A stretch of DNA of 64,000 nt from Bombilactobacillus folatiphilus (GTDB taxonomy: Bacteria > Bacillota > Bacilli > Lactobacillales > Lactobacillaceae): contig NZ_CP093366.1 of assembly GCF_023380265.1 (NCBI RefSeq), positions 806,001 through 870,000 of the forward strand. The letters run 5' to 3'. Shown one piece after another: positions 32,809 to 42,573 of this stretch (positions within the stretch are counted from its first letter, which is position 1; every line of letters starts with the position of its first letter). Below the pieces are notes generated by a model. That model searched no databases. It worked only from the letters and a program-made list of their open reading frames with translations, and was not told the origin of the DNA. The position numbers and the translations under genes were made by a program.

Positions 32809-34749
32809 CTATTCTATGCTCATTGTTTTTGTATTAACAATTTTTGTGTACGCTCGTGTCGTTAAAGCATAAACTATCAAATAGTAAATTATGAGTAAAA
32901 CTAGAGTTGTGATTGACACCGCCAACAATATCAACACATTGTATATGGAGAAAACTGCTAAAATACTTTTAATAGCCGGTAATGCAAATGCTAAATTAAT
33001 TATGGCACCAATAATCGGTAGCATAAATAAAAGCAACACTTGACTACGGATTGTTTGTGCCGTTTCTTGTTTACTCAATCCAACTTCTTGCATAATTTGA
33101 AAACGTTGACGATCTGCATACCCTTCAGATAATTGTTTATAATAAATTAATGCTCCCGTCAACAGAATCATCGACAAACTAATTAAACCACCAACAAACA
33201 AAATACTACCAACTAAACTATTCCAAAATCCCTCTAACTCTGGCTTAGAAGTGTACTGTTCAGCTGTCAGATGTAACGCTGTAGTAACTAGTTTTGATGC
33301 GTGTAAAACTCGCTTTGAATTTCCAGCCAAATTTTGACCTTGAACATAAAGCCAAGGTTGATGATTGATTTGTTGTGCCACTTGCCTGTTAGCTGCCACA
33401 ATAAAAAGTGATTTATAAATACTATTTTGATAATTAAACTGCATTGCAAATTGAGGAATCATTTTAGTTCGATATTGTCTACCATTTAGTGTCAGCTGCT
33501 GTGCCACTTTTTTACCATCATCAGTATAAACCAAAATTTGATTTGGTTGCAATTGATAATGTTTACGACTCAAATTATTATATTCCGCTAAAGTTAGAGT
33601 GGACAGTTGATGTGTAGCCGATGGTGCAGTCATACTAGAAGGAAAAATATGATGATTTTTAACAATTACCGCCTGTGGTACAGTCATCATCATTTGTTTA
33701 GGTTTAGATATTTTAACATCCTGTTTTTTAACTACTTGTTGCATAACCTTTTGCTCTGTTGCCGAAAAAGGTTTGCTTTGCGTCATCATCAAATCATAAG
33801 GAGCACTACGATTAATCATCTTTTCCTTGCCAACATACAAGCTTACGCTACCAACTAAAGCCACTAAAATGGTCGTACAGAGTAGACAGATAGAAGCCAA
33901 GCTCGCTCCATTTTGCTTCATCCGATATAAAGTTCCTGAAACAGAAATAAAATGTTTGGGCTGATAATAAAATTTTCGATTTTTCTTCAGTAACTTTAAA
34001 ATAACAATACTGGAGGCAATAAACAAGCCGTAAATACCAATGATCACTAAAATCATTGCTAACACAAATTGGACCATTGCTTCTGCGTTGGGTGAAGTTT
34101 TGACAGCAATCCAATAACCCACCGCCAAAAATAACAGACTGCTAACTCCCAACAACCAATTGCTCTTCGGTTCGGGCTCCGGTTGTTCACTTTGATTCCA
34201 CAAATTTGCCGGTTGAACTTGGTAGAGACTTTTAAAATCGCTCATAAATAATATGCTAAAAATGCCGCTAAATATAACCGTTACTAAAATTAAACTATTC
34301 AAACTAAATTGTTCCACAATCGTTGTAGTTTGCAAGAAAAATGTCAAAATTAAAAAGAATAATTTACTCAAAACCAGACCGACAATTAGTCCTAAAACTA
34401 CAACCATCGCCCATAGGATTAAAATTTCATACAAAACTACTAATCTCAGATCGCCCTTTGTTAAACCTAACATGTTGTACAGCGCTAATTCTTTTAATTG
34501 TCGCTTCATCAAGAAACGATTAATATAAAATAAGAAAATTACTGACAAAACTGTCACAAAAATAGCGCCCAAAAGGATAATGTAACTGGCATTGGTTCCA
34601 GCTGCAGTCTGTTTCAAACTAGAATTTTGGGTCATTGACCAAAAAATTTCACAAATAGCCACTAAAAGCATACTGACTAAAATAAATGGTATATATAATT
34701 CACGATGACTAATTAATGCTTTTTTAGCTAGTCTCCAATGAATTTTCAT
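32809..34749 (-). CDS. BceB-like ABC permease (FtsX family, 646 aa)
   Basis: About ten membrane segments with a large extracytoplasmic domain (roughly residues 310-515) between helices 7 and 8 define the BceB-type permease of peptide-antibiotic detoxification modules. The domain binds the peptide and the permease signals to the histidine kinase. It starts 6 bp after the ATPase gene, and a two-component system lies upstream on the same strand, completing a Bce-type module. Confidence 0.87.
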   Translation of the reverse strand: MKIHWRLAKKALISHRELYIPFILVSMLLVAICEIFWSMTQNSSLKQTAAGTNASYIILLGAIFVTVLSVIFLFYINRFLMKRQLKELALYNMLGLTKGDLRLVVLYEILILWAMVVVLGLIVGLVLSKLFFLILTFFLQTTTIVEQFSLNSLILVTVIFSGIFSILFMSDFKSLYQVQPANLWNQSEQPEPEPKSNWLLGVSSLLFLAVGYWIAVKTSPNAEAMVQFVLAMILVIIGIYGLFIASSIVILKLLKKNRKFYYQPKHFISVSGTLYRMKQNGASLASICLLCTTILVALVGSVSLYVGKEKMINRSAPYDLMMTQSKPFSATEQKVMQQVVKKQDVKISKPKQMMMTVPQAVIVKNHHIFPSSMTAPSATHQLSTLTLAEYNNLSRKHYQLQPNQILVYTDDGKKVAQQLTLNGRQYRTKMIPQFAMQFNYQNSIYKSLFIVAANRQVAQQINHQPWLYVQGQNLAGNSKRVLHASKLVTTALHLTAEQYTSKPELEGFWNSLVGSILFVGGLISLSMILLTGALIYYKQLSEGYADRQRFQIMQEVGLSKQETAQTIRSQVLLLFMLPIIGAIINLAFALPAIKSILAVFSIYNVLILLAVSITTLVLLIIYYLIVYALTTRAYTKIVNTKTMSIE

Positions 34750-34755
34750 TATGGT

Positions 34756-35508
34756 CTACCCCCTCACCAACAAAGCAGCACTATTCGTAATCTGTTGTAA
34801 ATATTGTTCAGACGTTTGCTCACCGCGAAAGATTTCATGAAAAATCAAACCATCTTTAATAAATAAAATCCTTTTAGCATGACTAGCTGCTAAAGCACTG
34901 TGCGTCACCATCAAAATTGTTTGACCAGCTTGATTAATTTGTTCAAACAAACGCAACAACAACTCGGAATTATATGAATCCAAAGCTCCTGTTGGTTCAT
35001 CAGCTAAAATGATTTGTGGTTTTGTGATTAAGGCTCTTGCCGCTGCAATTCGTTGTCGTTGACCACCTGACACTTCATATGGATAACGTTTTAGCAATTC
35101 AGTCAGTTTTAAACTTTTTGCTAAGGGCATCAAACGTTGCTGTAATTGTGGAACTGGAGTTTTATTCAAGACTAATGGTAATAAAATATTATCTTGATTA
35201 TTAAATGTATTCAACAAATTAAAATTTTGAAATACAAATCCTAAATTCTTTCTTCGATACAAAGCCGCTTGATTCTCAGACAAATCAGCTAAATTTTGGC
35301 CATTGATTTGCAGACTACCACTGGTTGGCTGATCCAAAGTAGCAATCAAATTCAAGAGCGTCGATTTACCAGAACCTGATTCCCCCATGATAGCAATATA
35401 ATCACCCTCTTGTACCTCAAAGGAAATATCTTTTAACGCTTCGACTGTCTCAATACTTTCTGCTTGTTCAAAATTTTTTTTGACATGTTTCAATTCAAGT
35501 AAACTCAT
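34756..35508 (-). CDS. BceA-like ABC ATPase (250 aa)
   Basis: Walker A GESGSGKST, signature VSGGQRQR and Walker B IILADEPTGALD are intact; the whole is typical of MacB/BceA ATPases. The frame extends to 35,529, but AAGGAGG precedes the ATG at 35,508 (MSLLELKHVKK). It energises the permease encoded immediately downstream. Confidence 0.9.
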   Translation of the reverse strand: MSLLELKHVKKNFEQAESIETVEALKDISFEVQEGDYIAIMGESGSGKSTLLNLIATLDQPTSGSLQINGQNLADLSENQAALYRRKNLGFVFQNFNLLNTFNNQDNILLPLVLNKTPVPQLQQRLMPLAKSLKLTELLKRYPYEVSGGQRQRIAAARALITKPQIILADEPTGALDSYNSELLLRLFEQINQAGQTILMVTHSALAASHAKRILFIKDGLIFHEIFRGEQTSEQYLQQITNSAALLVRG

Positions 35509-35598
35509 TAAAAAACCTCCTTGACTCAACTAAATCATTACTAGCATCAGTGTACAAAGCTAGAGATTTTCTCACAAGTTACAATTCTGTCAATGACC

Positions 35599-36585
35599 TT
35601 ACAATTTAGCAATGTGTTGTACATGCTCAGCAGGAAAAACTATACACACTGTTGTTCCTTGATGGACTTTAGAAGACAAATTCAATCGAAGATTTAGTTT
35701 ATGACTAATTTGCTGTGCTAAATAAAGTCCCATTCCTGTGGACGATTGATTATCACGACCATTTTGACCAGTAAAACCCGGCTCAAAGATCCGCGGTAAT
35801 TCACTAGCAACAATGCCAACACCAGCATCTATAATTAGTAAAGTATTATTTTGCCATTGAATTTTTATCTGACTTTGTGAAGAAGAATATTTCAAAGCAT
35901 TAAAGATTACCTGTTCCAATAATGTTTGCAGCCATTTAGAGTCCGTTAAAACTTTAACTGATTCCACCTCAACAAGCGGTTGAATTTGAAATTTAATAAA
36001 AAAAGTCGCATATTTTTGAATAATTTTAATCACAATAGAACTTAAATCAACCCAGGTAAACCGCAAATCATGTTGAAAATCCAATAAGCGATCATAATTC
36101 AACATTGTCTCCAATTGTTGTTGAATCATTTCCGTCTGTTCTCGGACTCGTCTACTAGATACCTGTTCTGAATCTTCACTCAAAATTAGCAAATCCGTAA
36201 TTGGAACTTTAATTTCATGTGCCCAATTGATGAGATAAACTTGATACTGTCGGAATTGCCTTTGCAAGTCAGCATCTTTTTGGACTTGTTGATTAACTTG
36301 AGATTGTAATTGTTGTTGATATTCACGTTCAATCAAAGTTACTGGCGGCCACATCGAATGTTTATTTACTAATCGTTTTAAATTACGTTTTTGATGAACA
36401 ATTTGCCAAACAATTTGAGCAATGATGAATAAAAAACTAAATCGCAACAAATCCCACCAAATAATTAAACGGACATGATATAACCCAAATAACAATAATA
36501 ACAGTGCCATTATCCAGAAATAGCAAAATAAAATATTTTTTTGCTCCCAAATTAAATGTAAATCTTGTTTTATTTTATTTTTCAT
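35599..36585 (-). CDS. BceS-like intramembrane-sensing histidine kinase (328 aa)
   Basis: Two N-terminal helices with hardly any extracellular loop (about 15-60), then the dimerisation helix with the phosphorylated His in INWAHEIKVP (near residue 122), N-box EQVIFNALKYS, DAGVGI and GMGLYLAQQ. The short sensor is typical of kinases that receive their signal from a BceAB transporter rather than the peptide itself. It overlaps the response-regulator stop by 11 bp. Confidence 0.88.
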   Translation of the reverse strand: MKNKIKQDLHLIWEQKNILFCYFWIMALLLLLFGLYHVRLIIWWDLLRFSFLFIIAQIVWQIVHQKRNLKRLVNKHSMWPPVTLIEREYQQQLQSQVNQQVQKDADLQRQFRQYQVYLINWAHEIKVPITDLLILSEDSEQVSSRRVREQTEMIQQQLETMLNYDRLLDFQHDLRFTWVDLSSIVIKIIQKYATFFIKFQIQPLVEVESVKVLTDSKWLQTLLEQVIFNALKYSSSQSQIKIQWQNNTLLIIDAGVGIVASELPRIFEPGFTGQNGRDNQSSTGMGLYLAQQISHKLNLRLNLSSKVHQGTTVCIVFPAEHVQHIAKL

Positions 36586-37264
36586 AAGGAATTAACCGAT
36601 AACCAGCTCCAGGCTGCGTTACAATATATTTTTGCAAACCAATTGGTTGCAGTTTGTGACGCAACCGACTCATGTTGACTCGTAAGGTAGCAGCGTCTAA
36701 AAACAAACCGCCTTGCCAAAATGTCTGCAAAAAACGTTCTGTGGAAATCAATTGATCAACATTCAAAATCAACTGTCGCAGAATATTTCCTTCCATCGGC
36801 GACAAACTAACATGTTGCTGATGAAAAACTACTTCATTTCCTAAAACATAAAAAACATATGGTCCAAAAATTAATTGATTGGTCTGTTGTTGCATATCAT
36901 AAGTTTGAGTTCGCCGCAAAATTGCTCGAACTTTGGCTACTAACATACTAAGATTGAAAGGTTTAGTTAAAAAATCATCAGCTCCATTAGATAAAGCACG
37001 CAATATAGAAGGTTCTTGATCCACAGCAGTCAAAAAAATCAACGGAATTTTAGAAATGGCTCGAATCTTTTGAGCCCAATAAAAGCCATCAAAATTTGGT
37101 AAATTGACATCCATAATTATTAAATCTGCATGAGACTGTTCAAAATCTTGTTGGATGTGTTGCCAATCATTAGGTATTTGTAATTGGATATTCCATTTGA
37201 GAAAAGATTTTCGAACTTCTTGGATTAAAGTCTGATCATCATCGACTAGAAAAACGGTTGTCAT
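36575..37264 (-). CDS. BceR-like OmpR-family response regulator (229 aa)
   Basis: Receiver domain with acidic pocket VDDDQ, phospho-acceptor Asp in IIMDVNLP (near 52) and Lys in LTKPF (near 101), then a winged-helix output domain ending LQKYIVTQPGAGYRLIP. First gene of the RR-kinase-ATPase-permease set, so probably autoregulated and responsible for inducing the transporter on exposure to cell-wall-active peptides. Confidence 0.9.
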   Translation of the reverse strand: MTTVFLVDDDQTLIQEVRKSFLKWNIQLQIPNDWQHIQQDFEQSHADLIIMDVNLPNFDGFYWAQKIRAISKIPLIFLTAVDQEPSILRALSNGADDFLTKPFNLSMLVAKVRAILRRTQTYDMQQQTNQLIFGPYVFYVLGNEVVFHQQHVSLSPMEGNILRQLILNVDQLISTERFLQTFWQGGLFLDAATLRVNMSRLRHKLQPIGLQKYIVTQPGAGYRLIPYEK

Positions 37265-37350
37265 GATTGCCCCCTATTTTTAATTAAGTTTCTTAAGAAA
37301 AATAATTTTTGAATTATAATATCCTTAGTATAAGAAAGGATTTGAATATT

Positions 37351-37845
37351 TTGCAACCGAGTATTGAATATTGGCGAAAAGAATTACAATTAGAGCCACA
37401 CTCCGAAGGCGGATTTTTCAAAGAAACCGCGCGTAGTGAGCAAACAATTAAGACTAGCCGTGGACAACGTCCGTTATACACATCTATTTTATTTTTATTA
37501 ACAGACAAGAATCCTTCTCACTTACATCGACTGAATTCAGATGAAACTTGGTATTATCATGCCAATGATCCACTCAGTATTCACTGTATTTTTCCGGACG
37601 GTCATTATCAGGAAATTGTCATCGGACCGCAGGTCGACAAGGGACAAGTTTTATCTTACACAGTTCCTAAAAATACGATTTTTGGTTCCAGCGTAGCACA
37701 AGGTCACAGTTTGGTTAGTTGTGTCGTAGCGCCTGGTTTTGACTATCGAGATTTTGAATTATTCACTCAAGAAGAGTTGCTTAAGTTATATCCACAACAT
37801 CAAACCATTATCAAGCAACTGGCTTATCAAAGCTTACCTCATTAA
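37351..37845 (+). CDS. Cupin-type DUF985 protein (164 aa)
   Basis: The cupin_5 (DUF985) pattern is clear: EPHSEGGFFKETAR, SILFLLTDKNPSHLHRLNSDETWYYHANDPL and a C-terminal SVAQGHSLVSCVVAPGFDYRDFELF. Members are small beta-barrels of uncertain function, some linked to sugar binding or epimerisation. The frame extends to 37,309, but the AGAAAGGA site favours the TTG at 37,351; the upstream region holds a TATAAT-like -10. Confidence 0.75.
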   Translation: MQPSIEYWRKELQLEPHSEGGFFKETARSEQTIKTSRGQRPLYTSILFLLTDKNPSHLHRLNSDETWYYHANDPLSIHCIFPDGHYQEIVIGPQVDKGQVLSYTVPKNTIFGSSVAQGHSLVSCVVAPGFDYRDFELFTQEELLKLYPQHQTIIKQLAYQSLPH

Positions 37846-37868
37846 AGAAATATTTTCATATAAATACG

Positions 37869-37902
37869 AAAAACAGGCCATGTTACAACAAGCCTGTTTT
37901 TT
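37869..37902. terminator. Bidirectional terminator
   Basis: AAAAACAGGC/GCCTGTTTTTT stem between the convergent cupin and sorD genes. Confidence 0.8.
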
Positions 37903-37935
37903 AATTATTTTAAAATAAAGATACTCTGACCTAAT

Positions 37936-38793
37936 TCACTTCAAAAATCCTAACCAATAACCTAAAATCCCTAGACCAAATAAACCAAAAATCAGGATAA
38001 TTGGATTAATTTTCTTTTTCAATAAATACATCATTAAAAGTGTTAAACCCAAAGCTGGCAAACTCGGACAAAGTTGATCCAAAATATTCTGCAATGTCGT
38101 GACTGTCGTTTTTCCATTAACCGCCGTTTTAGAAATAACTAGTGGAATATTAATTGTAGTCCATTTCGGAATGAGCACTCCCATAACGAAAAGGCCCAAA
38201 ACAGTAGCACCTTCGGTCAACTTAGGTAATAGATTGCCTGAAATATCTTTAATTAGATCAAGCCCCTTATTATGACCCATCGTTAGCCCAAACCACTTTA
38301 AAGCTAATCTAAAGCCATTAAACGCCAAGAAAAAGATAATTGGACCGAGCCACGAACCTGATAATGCTAACGAAGCACCTAAAGCTGCTAAAATTGGTCG
38401 CAACGTTCCCCACATCAAGGGATCACCAACTCCTGCTAACGGGCCCATCAAACCAACTTTTAAACTTTGAATGGTTCCTTCATCAACATCTTCGCCATTA
38501 GCTCGGGCTTCTTCCATCGCAATTGTTAAACCAACAACGGGCCCGCAAAATCCCGGTGTCACGTTAAAAAATGTCATATGCCTTTTTAATGCAGCGATTT
38601 GTTCTTTTTTATCATGATAAATTCGTTTAATTGTCGGGATCATATCCACGCAAAATGCTAAACCATGAATAGTTTCGTAATTGTAGGATGCCTGTTGAAA
38701 ATTCTCGAAAACAAACGTCCAAATTAGATCCTTTTTAGTTACTTTTTTGGTTTTAACCGTTGGTTCCTTGGACACTTTGAACACTCCTTTCAA
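37936..38793 (-). CDS. sorD: Sorbose-type PTS enzyme IID (285 aa)
   Basis: Mannose-family EIID marks are present: MTFFNVTPGFCGPVVGLTIAMEE, GTIQSLKVGLMGPLAGVGDPLMWGTLRPI and C-terminal helices. It forms the membrane complex with IIC. Its first codon overlaps the sorC stop. It is the last gene of sorF-A-B-C-D; no aldolase gene (sorG) follows, unlike in L. casei. Confidence 0.87.
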   Translation of the reverse strand: MKGVFKVSKEPTVKTKKVTKKDLIWTFVFENFQQASYNYETIHGLAFCVDMIPTIKRIYHDKKEQIAALKRHMTFFNVTPGFCGPVVGLTIAMEEARANGEDVDEGTIQSLKVGLMGPLAGVGDPLMWGTLRPILAALGASLALSGSWLGPIIFFLAFNGFRLALKWFGLTMGHNKGLDLIKDISGNLLPKLTEGATVLGLFVMGVLIPKWTTINIPLVISKTAVNGKTTVTTLQNILDQLCPSLPALGLTLLMMYLLKKKINPIILIFGLFGLGILGYWLGFLK

Positions 38794-39593
38794 TCGTCCA
38801 GTTCATCTTCACGCAATTCTAACTGAACATTTTCATTCGATTGAGTTACCGTCTCAGCTTTTGTGAATTTAGGATTTAATTGAACATAAATAATTGCTAA
38901 AATCAAACCTAAAACCCCAAATGACAATAAACTTAATTTCAGATAAGCGCCTAAAATGAAGCCCAAGTAAAAGAACGGCATTAAGTATTTCACACTCATC
39001 ATATTTAAAACCATGGCGTAACCAACAACCGTAATCATTCCTCCGGCAACGTTTAATCCCCCCGTAATAACTTGTGGAATCGCATTCAGCAAAGTTTTAA
39101 CCATCGTTGGACTCACAAAAACCGCAACCAAAGTGGTCGGCAGTGAAACCCGCAGGGCTTGAATAAATAAAGCAGAAAAATGTAACCACTCTATTGTCTT
39201 AAACTTTGCATTTTCTGCAGCTCGCTGGGCAGCATGTTGAAAGAAAACTGTAATCGAACGTACAATAACTGTTAAAACCTGGCCTGCAGCAGCAACTGGT
39301 AAAGCGATTGCAATACCTTTGGTAATACTTTGATTACCCATCACAACCAAAATTGTGGAAATCGTACTTGCTAAGGCAGAATCTGGCGACTGAGCTGCGC
39401 CAATATTCATCCAACCTAAAGCAATTAATTCCAGCGTTCCACCTAAAATAATTCCTTTCACTGGATCCCCAAGAATTAATCCCATGACACTACAAGCAAT
39501 CAAAGGACGATGTGTCTGAAATTCATCAAGCACACTCCCCATTCCTGTAATGGAAGACCAAATAAAAACCAAAATAATTTGTATAACCGACAT
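38790..39593 (-). CDS. sorC: Sorbose-type PTS enzyme IIC (267 aa)
   Basis: A polytopic protein of the mannose-family IIC type (IACSVMGLILGDPVKGIILGGTLELIALGWMNIGAAQSPD). The frame opens at a GTG at 39,602 overlapping the sorB stop, but AAGGGTGAT before the ATG at 39,593 is the better start. Channel partner of the IID protein. The C-terminus is acidic (ELREDELDD). Confidence 0.87.
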   Translation of the reverse strand: MSVIQIILVFIWSSITGMGSVLDEFQTHRPLIACSVMGLILGDPVKGIILGGTLELIALGWMNIGAAQSPDSALASTISTILVVMGNQSITKGIAIALPVAAAGQVLTVIVRSITVFFQHAAQRAAENAKFKTIEWLHFSALFIQALRVSLPTTLVAVFVSPTMVKTLLNAIPQVITGGLNVAGGMITVVGYAMVLNMMSVKYLMPFFYLGFILGAYLKLSLLSFGVLGLILAIIYVQLNPKFTKAETVTQSNENVQLELREDELDD

Positions 39594-39598
39594 TTCTA

Positions 39599-40084
39599 TC
39601 ACCCTTCTGCTGGCAATTTTTCCATTAAATTAATATGTGGATCTGTTTTAACAGTCTGAATATCTAACTTGACTCCTAAATCATTAAGTTGGCGAAAAGA
39701 TTCGATATCCTGCGCATTCACCGAAATTGCTTTAGTAATTTGACTTCGATCCTCTCTATACTGCATACCACCAATATTCAAGATTTTAATAGCAATCCCT
39801 CGTTGAATAACTTTCAGTGCTTCAGTCGGATTCGTAAATAAATAAAAAACTTTTACATCCTTATATTTGGGATTATTGTAAACAGCCACCGCTTTTTTGG
39901 CATCCACAATATTAACTTTCATTCCTGGAGGACAGGCCTGTTTTAACAACGTTTTTCTAATCTCGTCATGATAAACATCTTCATCTACAATAATCATGCG
40001 ATCGGCATGAGATTCTTTAGACCAAACAGTTGTAACTTGCCCATGAATCAGTCGATCATCAATTCTAGCCAAAGTAATAATCAT
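39599..40084 (-). CDS. sorB: Sorbose-type PTS enzyme IIB (161 aa)
   Basis: LARIDDRLIHGQVTTVW carries the phosphorylated His of mannose-family IIB (His14), and VKVFYLFTNPTEALKVIQRG is typical. Starts inside the stop of the IIA gene (ATGA overlap), which couples their translation. Transfers phosphate from IIA to the incoming sugar. Confidence 0.9.
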   Translation of the reverse strand: MIITLARIDDRLIHGQVTTVWSKESHADRMIIVDEDVYHDEIRKTLLKQACPPGMKVNIVDAKKAVAVYNNPKYKDVKVFYLFTNPTEALKVIQRGIAIKILNIGGMQYREDRSQITKAISVNAQDIESFRQLNDLGVKLDIQTVKTDPHINLMEKLPAEG

Positions 40085-40500
40085 TCCATATCATCTTCTT
40101 CCGTTTTTTGTAGTTCTAAGCTGAGAATTCTTGTATAAGAAGTGCTATTTTGATTAATTTCGCGGGTAAGCTGCGAACAAGTCATCGAAAGTGACATATT
40201 TGCCACTTCTAAACAAATTGGTAGCGACATGCCTGCGATCACATCTGTTACTAAACCTTTCAAACATAAAGTTGATGCTGCATTGTATGGTGTTCCGGAA
40301 AATAAATCAGCAATAACCAAAATTTCTTCATTGGTATCAAATTGCTTAATAACCGCTTTCATTTTTGCTTGAACAGTTTCTAAGCCCTCTCCTTGTAAAA
40401 AAGGAACTTCTTGAAAATTATCAACTTGACCAAAAATCATTTCAACAGCACTTTTCATTGCAATTGCGGTCTTATCATGACCCGTTAATATAACTTGCAT
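40081..40500 (-). CDS. sorA: Sorbose-type PTS enzyme IIA (139 aa)
   Basis: VILTGHDKTAIAMKSAVEMIFG has the active-site His of the mannose-family IIA, and DLFSGTPYNAA is the conserved second block. The frame starts at a GTG at 40,509, but GGAGTGG before the ATG at 40,500 is the stronger signal. Lies 15 bp after sorF in the same operon. Confidence 0.88.
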   Translation of the reverse strand: MQVILTGHDKTAIAMKSAVEMIFGQVDNFQEVPFLQGEGLETVQAKMKAVIKQFDTNEEILVIADLFSGTPYNAASTLCLKGLVTDVIAGMSLPICLEVANMSLSMTCSQLTREINQNSTSYTRILSLELQKTEEDDME

Positions 40501-40515
40501 TGTATCCACTCCTCA

Positions 40516-41322
40516 CTATCCGCGGGACTTTCCACCGGCAACATTGGTCGTCACACCGGTAATATAGCTAGCTCGGTCTGAAAGATAATATGCTACCAAA
40601 TCAGCAACTTCGCTCAAATGACCGCTTCTTCCCATAGGCGTTGTCGTTTCACTTTTATAGCCAGCCCGGATATCGGCAACGGTTTTGTGTCGCGTATATG
40701 CCAAAGCTTCCTCATATTCTGGTGTTCGCAGACCAGTCGCCTCCATAATTCCAGGCGCAACTCCGACAACTCGAACATTATATTCACCTAATTCTTTAGC
40801 CCATGAACGTGTGAAACCATTAATCGCGCCTTTTGTCGCAGAGTAAACACTTTGTCCCACCGAACCTTCCAAGCCAGCTTCTGACGACATATTGACAATA
40901 ACGCCTTGCCGTTGCTTGACCAATTGTCTAGCTACAGCCTGTCCTAAGAGAAAAACACTCTTAACATTGACGTCAAACATCTTTGTAAAATTAGTCTCTG
41001 TAAATTCATATTGACTTTGTGGATTTTTGGAATCTACTAAAAGACGTGGCAAATTAATGCCCGCATTATTGACTAAGCCATCAACTCGTCCTTCTTTCTC
41101 AATAACTTGTTTAACTAAAGTATCGACATCCGCATCAGAAGTCACATCGGTTTTGACATACAGATATTGTGAATCATTTCCTTGATCCTGATTTTTTTGT
41201 AAATCTGCATTATAAACGTGTGCACCATCTGCCAATAGCTCACGAACAATTGCCAAACCAATTCCCGAAGAACCACCGGTGACAATAAATACTTTATCCG
41301 TTAAATTTAACCAATTCGACAT
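40516..41322 (-). CDS. sorF: Sorbitol-6-phosphate 2-dehydrogenase-like SDR (268 aa)
   Basis: Classical short-chain dehydrogenase: TGGSSGIGLA coenzyme loop, NNAGIN, catalytic Ser and YSATKGA (Tyr-x3-Lys), C-terminal SYITGVTTNVAGG. First in the sorbose operon, it would convert sorbitol-6-phosphate to fructose-6-phosphate, the second step after SorE. The assignment to this substrate rests on the neighbourhood and the known L. casei sor locus. Confidence 0.82.
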   Translation of the reverse strand: MSNWLNLTDKVFIVTGGSSGIGLAIVRELLADGAHVYNADLQKNQDQGNDSQYLYVKTDVTSDADVDTLVKQVIEKEGRVDGLVNNAGINLPRLLVDSKNPQSQYEFTETNFTKMFDVNVKSVFLLGQAVARQLVKQRQGVIVNMSSEAGLEGSVGQSVYSATKGAINGFTRSWAKELGEYNVRVVGVAPGIMEATGLRTPEYEEALAYTRHKTVADIRAGYKSETTTPMGRSGHLSEVADLVAYYLSDRASYITGVTTNVAGGKSRG

Positions 41323-41357
41323 TTTAATTACTCCTCACATAAGTGTATTTTTTAAGA

Positions 41358-41378
41358 AAGTAATTGTTAATCTATTCA
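41358..41378 (+). promoter_or_regulatory. Candidate SorR operator in the sorF-sorR intergenic region
   Basis: AAGTAATTG directly followed by TTAATCTATTCA recurs with two changes upstream of sorE at 42,518-42,538. The shared 21-bp element lies between the divergent sorF operon and sorR. Confidence 0.6.
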
Positions 41379-41482
41379 TAAGCTATTATAAATACCGTGT
41401 ATAAGTTGTAAACAATTCTAAATATTATTTCACAAATGTGATATATTTAAGTAAGGTATTTTTTTTAAAAGGAGTGCTACCA

Positions 41483-42460
41483 ATGACATTGTCAAATGCA
41501 GAGAAAATGGATCGTCTAATCAAAATTGCCAAATTGTACTATGAAAAAAATTATTCCCAACAAGAAATTTCCGCAATCGTGCATATTCATCGAACCGAGA
41601 TCAGCCGTTTACTCACACTCGCTAAAAAAATGGGCATTGTTCGAACTATCGTAAGAGCACCCATCAATTCCCAAACACAAGAATTATCAGATTACATTTG
41701 TCAAAACTTTGACGTTAAACAAGCGGTTGTTGTTCCGACCGATCCGCAAGAAACCTATCAAGATACTTTAAATTCCATCGCTTTATACGCTAACGAAGTT
41801 ATTAATAATTACTTAACTGATAACTGTGTCGTCGGCTTATCATGGGGTAAAACTTTAGAAGCTATTGTCAATCTCTTTTATCCACAGGAAAATTATGAAC
41901 ATATCAAAATAGTGCCACTAATTGGGGGACCCTTAGATCAACTAGAGATGTCTTGCCAAGCAAACTCTTTAGTTTCCAACTTAAGTCGAAAAATTCCGAA
42001 TTCTACAATTAGTACCATCAATGCGCCCGCTTTCATTAGATCGCTGGCTGCTAAAAAAGAAATCTTAGCTACCAAAAATAATCGTGATACTGTCAACTCA
42101 TGGAAGAAAGTCAATTTGGCCATTGTTGGAATCGGTAGTGTTAAAAACGTTACTAATAATTGGCATCAATTCTATAAACAAATGGGTGTTGGTGAAATTT
42201 ATCCTCAATCTATGGTGGGCGATATTTTATCGCAAGCTTATTCACTTGACGGCACAGAATATCAACAAACTTCCCCCAATTTAGTTGGTATGGAGTTAAC
42301 TAATCTTAAAAAGATTTCTACAACCATTGCTGTCGCTACTGGTAGCAAAAAAATTGATGCTATTTTAGGTGGTCTCCGCGCTCAAATATTTAATGTTTTA
42401 ATCACTACAGACAAAACTGTGCAACAAATCCAAAATCAGATCAATAATTCACAAAAGTGA
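41483..42460 (+). CDS. sorR: SorC/DeoR-type sugar-responsive regulator of the sorbose locus (325 aa)
   Basis: N-terminal helix-turn-helix (NYSQQEISAIVHIHRTEISRLLTLAKKMGIV) and a sugar-binding domain of the SorC family (VVGLSWGKTLEAIV; AIVGIGSV; IAVATGSKKIDAILGGLRA). The frame extends to 41,438, but AAAAGGAG before the ATG at 41,483 decides the start. Divergent from sorF and followed by sorE. SorR of L. casei activates the operon with sorbose. Confidence 0.85.
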   Translation: MTLSNAEKMDRLIKIAKLYYEKNYSQQEISAIVHIHRTEISRLLTLAKKMGIVRTIVRAPINSQTQELSDYICQNFDVKQAVVVPTDPQETYQDTLNSIALYANEVINNYLTDNCVVGLSWGKTLEAIVNLFYPQENYEHIKIVPLIGGPLDQLEMSCQANSLVSNLSRKIPNSTISTINAPAFIRSLAAKKEILATKNNRDTVNSWKKVNLAIVGIGSVKNVTNNWHQFYKQMGVGEIYPQSMVGDILSQAYSLDGTEYQQTSPNLVGMELTNLKKISTTIAVATGSKKIDAILGGLRAQIFNVLITTDKTVQQIQNQINNSQK

Positions 42461-42517
42461 TTAAATTTTAAAAAGGATTGTATTCAACAAAAGTTCTGTT
42501 ATATTGCAAGCATAAGC

Positions 42518-42538
42518 AAGTGATTGTTAACCTATTCA
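42518..42538 (+). promoter_or_regulatory. Candidate SorR operator upstream of sorE
   Basis: AAGTGATTG directly followed by TTAACCTATTCA, matching 41,358-41,378 at 19 of 21 positions, 35 bp before the sorE start. Confidence 0.6.
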
Positions 42539-42573
42539 AATAAAATCACATTAGTGAAGAAAGCTTGTAATAT

